Of a stretch of 35,814 nucleotides of DNA, positions 32,513-35,814 are shown one piece after another. Both the position numbers and the translations under genes were made by a program. A model generated the notes under the pieces. That model made no database searches, was not told the DNA's origin, and saw nothing but the letters and a program-made list of their open reading frames with translations. This DNA is from Dehalococcoidales bacterium (GTDB taxonomy: Bacteria > Chloroflexota > Dehalococcoidia > Dehalococcoidales > UBA5760). The stretch lies in the NCBI GenBank assembly GCA_028716225.1, contig JAQUQE010000002.1, positions 204,613 through 240,426 of the forward strand, given 5' to 3'. The first letter of the stretch is position 1. The number at the start of each line of letters is the position of its first letter.

Positions 32513-35500
32513 ATGGTGGAGCGGAATAACACAGATGCCCAGCTTATCAAAGAGCTGGAGAGGCTCAAGCCTCACGATCACCTTTGCCTTATCCATGAAA
32601 CTCATCAGGAATGGGAGGAAGCCATCATCCCGTTTATCCGCATCGGTTTAGAGCGGAAAGAGAAGTGCATCTACGTAGCTGATACCCGTACCGCCGAAGA
32701 GTTGCGCAACTATCTCAGCAAGGCTGGGATAGCGGCGGCTTTTTTTGAAGAATCCGGCCAACTTACCATCCTCAGGGAGAGCGATGTCTACACGAAAGAA
32801 GACTCTTTTGACCCTGACCGTATTATCCGCCTCCTCATCACTGAAACCGAGAAAGCCGTTAGTCAAGGCTATCCGGCGCTACGGGTAACCGGCGAGATGA
32901 CGTTTGTGCTCAAAGGGGTTACCGGCTCGGAAAGGCTCCTGGAATACGAGACCAAGCTTAACCGCGATTTATTTCCCAAATACCCCTGCCTTGCTATCTG
33001 CCAGTACGACCGCTGGAAGTTCGACTCGGAGATTATCAAGGGCATCATCATGACCCATCCCAAGCTCATACACGGCAACCGGGTCAGCCCCAACTTCTAC
33101 TATATACCTACCGAGGAGTTTCTGAACCACAAGCGTGCCGAGATGGAGGCCCAGCACTGGCTCAACAATATAGCCCGCGAACAGAAGCGGAAAGAGGAAC
33201 TAGAAGAATCGGAGGTTCGCTACCGACGACTCTTCGAAGCGGCCAAAGATGGGATACTGATCCTTAACGCAAAGAGCGGAATAATCATGGACATTAACCC
33301 CTATTTGCTGAATCTGATGGGATACTCCAAGCAGGAGATATTAGGAAAGCGGCTCTGGGAGCTCGGGTTTTTCAAGGATAGGCTTCGTAGCCATGATTCC
33401 TTCCGCGAGTTACAGCAAAAGGGATATATCCACTACGAAGATCTGCCGCTCGAGACTAAGGATGGACGTAAGCTTGATGTTGAGTTTGTTAGCAATTCAT
33501 ACCTGGTCAACAGCGAGATGGTAATTCAATGTAACATCCGCGATATCACCGAGCGCAAAAGTAAGAATGAGGAGATACAGCATCTTAACCTGACCCTTCG
33601 CGCCATTCGCGATGTGAATCAGCTTATCGTGAGGGAAAAGAGCCGCAAGCGGTTGCTCAACGAGCTCTGCCGTATTCTCATCCGGACCGGTAGCTACTCT
33701 GTCGCCTGGATTGCCCTGCTGGACCAGTCCGGGAAGGTGGTGGTACACGCCCAGGCAGGGTTAAGTAAGAAATTCACGCCTATGTTCAAGCAGATGAAAG
33801 CCGGTGAGCTACCGCCTTACGGACAGCAAGCGCTGGGGCAAACATCAGCGGTGGTCACTAAAGAACCGGGGTCCGCCTGCGGTGACGGCTCTCTCTCAGG
33901 TGAACTGAAAAACGTCAGAACGGCACTGACAGTCAGACTGGAGCATGCGGGAAGGATCTACGGACTGCTGTCTGCTCATATGCCAAGCGCTTCCGTCACT
34001 GATGAGGAGATAGTCTTGTTCCAGGAAGCGGCCAGTGACATGGCTTTTGCTCTGCATGGCATTAAACTCTTGGAGGAAAAGAGGCGCGCGATGCGATCCC
34101 TGAAAGAGGCGGAGGCAATATTCCAGGATCTCTATGATAATGCCCCGATTGCCTACCTGTCTATGGATACTACAGGACACATCATAAAAGCTAACAAAGC
34201 TGCCTGTAACTGGCTGGGGTATAGTCTGAAAGAACTCTCCGGAATAGATCGCTCCGCTATCTTTGCTGGAGAGTCTCAAGACAGGGCAAGAATACTGTTT
34301 GAGCGGTTTAAAAAGGGAGATCCGGTTGAGGATGAAGAGCTAATCTATATCAGAAAGGATGGGCAGAAGGTCTACGGCTTACTTTCTTTTAGTGCCATAC
34401 GAGACGACAACGGCTGCATCATCGCCAGCCGCACTGTAATAAAAGACATTACCGATCGCAAGCAGGCAGAGGAGAGTCTGCGCGATAGTGAGAATAAGTT
34501 CCGGCATGTCTCATCGATTACCTCCGATATTGCTTATTCCTGTCTGAGTAAGCAGGGTGCGGCCTATTCGTTTGACTGGCTTTCCGGTGCTACAAAACGC
34601 ATCACGGGGTACAAAATTGGCGAGATCAAAGCACAATCGTGCTGGCGCTCTCTGGTAATAGATGAGGATATACCACTATTCGAGAAGAATGTTATCGGGC
34701 TCCGGCCAGGGCAGACATCCTCCTGCGAACTGCGCCTCCGCCACAAGAATGGTGAAATTGTTTGGGTCGCTTCCTACGCTCAGTGTGTTACGGACACCAA
34801 AAGCCCAGAGTGTCTCCGTCTCTATGGAGGGTTGGTTGACATCACCAAACGCGTTCTGACTGAAGCTAAAATATCCCAACAGAATCGCGAATTGAAGTAT
34901 TTTGCTTCTCAAGTCCCCGGTATGCTTTATCAATTCAAGAGAATGCCGGATGGTACTTACTCCGTACCTTTCTCTAACGATGCCATCAAGGGTATTTTTG
35001 GCTGTACACCGGAAGACGTAAAAGAAAGCTTTGCCCCCGTTGCCAAGGTCATCGTGCCAGAGGATATTAAGAGAGTAACTGATTCTATCGAGCAATCCGC
35101 CCGGGAGATGACGCCGTGGGAGTGCGAATACCGAGTAAAGCTCCCCGGTAAAGGTATCAGGACCCTTTGGGGGCACTCTGTCCCCGAAGCTCAAACCGAT
35201 GGCAGTATTGTCTGGTACGGCTTTAATACCGACATTACCGACCGTAAGCAGGCTGAGGAGACAATAAAGCAATCCGAGGCAAAGTATTCATCTCTGGTAG
35301 AGAATAGTAATGATGGCATCATTATTATTGAGAATGGCATACTCCGGTTTATCAATACGAAGATGTCAGAGATGACCGGCTTTGTGCCTGAAAAGGCAGT
35401 AGGGCGAAAATTCGTGGATTTCTCCCCCCCGGAAGAGAAAGCCATATTAATGGAACGACATCTCAGAAGGATGTCCGGTGAGAAGATTCCCGAGACCTAT

Positions 35501-35814
35501 GAAGCAACCATAGTGAGTCGGGATGGACATCACATCTTCGTAGAGGTGCATGCCAGTAATACGGTGTATCAGGGGCATCCGGTGGTCATTGCCATTATCC
35601 GCGATATTACCGAGCGCAAGCAGGCGGAGAGGAAAATCCTGCTAAATACAAGACATGTGCAAAGTCTCCTTGAACTGTATCGAATGTCAGAAGATGAAAC
35701 CAAATCCATATCCGATTATATGGATTGCATGTTGGAGGCTAGCCAAATATCTCTGCAAAGTCACTTCGCTTTTATTGGCATGATGAATGCGGATGAAAGT
35801 GTGATGACTATCCA
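32513..35814 (+). CDS. MEDS/multi-PAS/GAF sensor protein, probably a histidine kinase (C-terminus outside window)
   Basis: The frame starts with ATG at 32513, five bases after GAGGAGG, and is open to the window end (1100 codons). An N-terminal MEDS domain (about 15-180, HDHLCLIHETHQEWEEAIIPF) resembles the DcmR sensory domain of methanogens and methylotrophs. It is followed by PAS1 (about 233-345), a GAF-like domain (about 365-520), PAS2 (533), PAS3 (659), PAS4 (790) and PAS5 (921), several ending in the PAC signature (DITERK, DITDRK). A second GAF-like domain begins near 1042 and is cut off. No TM segment is visible, so it senses inside the cell. A kinase or diguanylate cyclase output must lie beyond the window; I cannot tell which. 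Confidence 0.9.
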   Translation, partial: MVERNNTDAQLIKELERLKPHDHLCLIHETHQEWEEAIIPFIRIGLERKEKCIYVADTRTAEELRNYLSKAGIAAAFFEESGQLTILRESDVYTKEDSFDPDRIIRLLITETEKAVSQGYPALRVTGEMTFVLKGVTGSERLLEYETKLNRDLFPKYPCLAICQYDRWKFDSEIIKGIIMTHPKLIHGNRVSPNFYYIPTEEFLNHKRAEMEAQHWLNNIAREQKRKEELEESEVRYRRLFEAAKDGILILNAKSGIIMDINPYLLNLMGYSKQEILGKRLWELGFFKDRLRSHDSFRELQQKGYIHYEDLPLETKDGRKLDVEFVSNSYLVNSEMVIQCNIRDITERKSKNEEIQHLNLTLRAIRDVNQLIVREKSRKRLLNELCRILIRTGSYSVAWIALLDQSGKVVVHAQAGLSKKFTPMFKQMKAGELPPYGQQALGQTSAVVTKEPGSACGDGSLSGELKNVRTALTVRLEHAGRIYGLLSAHMPSASVTDEEIVLFQEAASDMAFALHGIKLLEEKRRAMRSLKEAEAIFQDLYDNAPIAYLSMDTTGHIIKANKAACNWLGYSLKELSGIDRSAIFAGESQDRARILFERFKKGDPVEDEELIYIRKDGQKVYGLLSFSAIRDDNGCIIASRTVIKDITDRKQAEESLRDSENKFRHVSSITSDIAYSCLSKQGAAYSFDWLSGATKRITGYKIGEIKAQSCWRSLVIDEDIPLFEKNVIGLRPGQTSSCELRLRHKNGEIVWVASYAQCVTDTKSPECLRLYGGLVDITKRVLTEAKISQQNRELKYFASQVPGMLYQFKRMPDGTYSVPFSNDAIKGIFGCTPEDVKESFAPVAKVIVPEDIKRVTDSIEQSAREMTPWECEYRVKLPGKGIRTLWGHSVPEAQTDGSIVWYGFNTDITDRKQAEETIKQSEAKYSSLVENSNDGIIIIENGILRFINTKMSEMTGFVPEKAVGRKFVDFSPPEEKAILMERHLRRMSGEKIPETYEATIVSRDGHHIFVEVHASNTVYQGHPVVIAIIRDITERKQAERKILLNTRHVQSLLELYRMSEDETKSISDYMDCMLEASQISLQSHFAFIGMMNADESVMTI

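Noticed and set aside
1-35814. CRISPR arrays, insertion sequences, integrases and rRNA genes
   Set aside because: No regularly spaced repeats, transposase or integrase motifs, or rRNA-like sequences were seen on either strand.

Overview
The window is a bacterial chromosomal segment of about 35.8 kb carrying a large antiviral-defence region between housekeeping genes. The organism is probably an anaerobic Chloroflexota (Dehalococcoidia-like) or similar environmental lineage. This is a weak inference from the MEDS/multi-PAS sensor kinase, the NarL-type regulator and the overall style of the genes; no taxonomic marker is present. AT content rises visibly in the two accessory blocks (about 0.8-4.3 kb and 7.7-31 kb) compared with the blocks around them.

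Layout. (1) 1-627: the 3' end of an unrecognised gene cut by the window edge. (2) 798-4256: a small accessory block ending near the 3' end of a tRNA-Pro. It has two divergent transcription units: a membrane protein plus a restriction-endonuclease-fold protein leftward, and three genes rightward, two of which carry HEPN-type R-x4-H motifs. The divergent promoter region holds a perfect palindrome. (3) 4509-7622: core-like DNA, with tRNA-Pro(GGG), a response regulator whose phospho-acceptor Asp is Glu, LexA with an operator-like palindrome inside its promoter, and DNA polymerase IV. (4) 7750-15300: a divergent pair, a membrane-anchored UvrD-type helicase with an inserted nuclease and a zinc-ribbon tail, and a 1230-residue protein with an intact and a degenerate PD-(D/E)XK-like motif. 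They are separated by 736 bp containing a cluster of GTGCAA/TTGCAC repeats and bracketed by an imperfect 61-67 bp direct repeat. (5) 15345-30805: one leftward operon that I read as a complete type 3 BREX system. The order is HTH regulator, brxF, brxC, a DUF6602-like nuclease, pglXI, a GmrSD-like (DUF262/DUF1524) enzyme, brxHII, pglZ and brxA, with gaps or overlaps of a few bases almost throughout. (6) 31192-31896: a probable lipoprotein. (7) 32513 to the end: a very large MEDS/PAS/GAF sensor protein running off the window.

How it fits together. BREX marks host DNA through its methyltransferase (PglXI) and blocks phage replication with the help of BrxC, BrxF, BrxHII, PglZ and BrxA. The GmrSD-like gene inside the operon would add cleavage of modified phage DNA, complementing a system based on recognising unmodified DNA. 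The DUF6602-like nuclease, the helicase-nuclease and the 1230-residue protein are candidate accessory effectors. A palindrome over the operon promoter, next to a small HTH gene, suggests autoregulation. All functional statements come from motif reading; no database search was possible.
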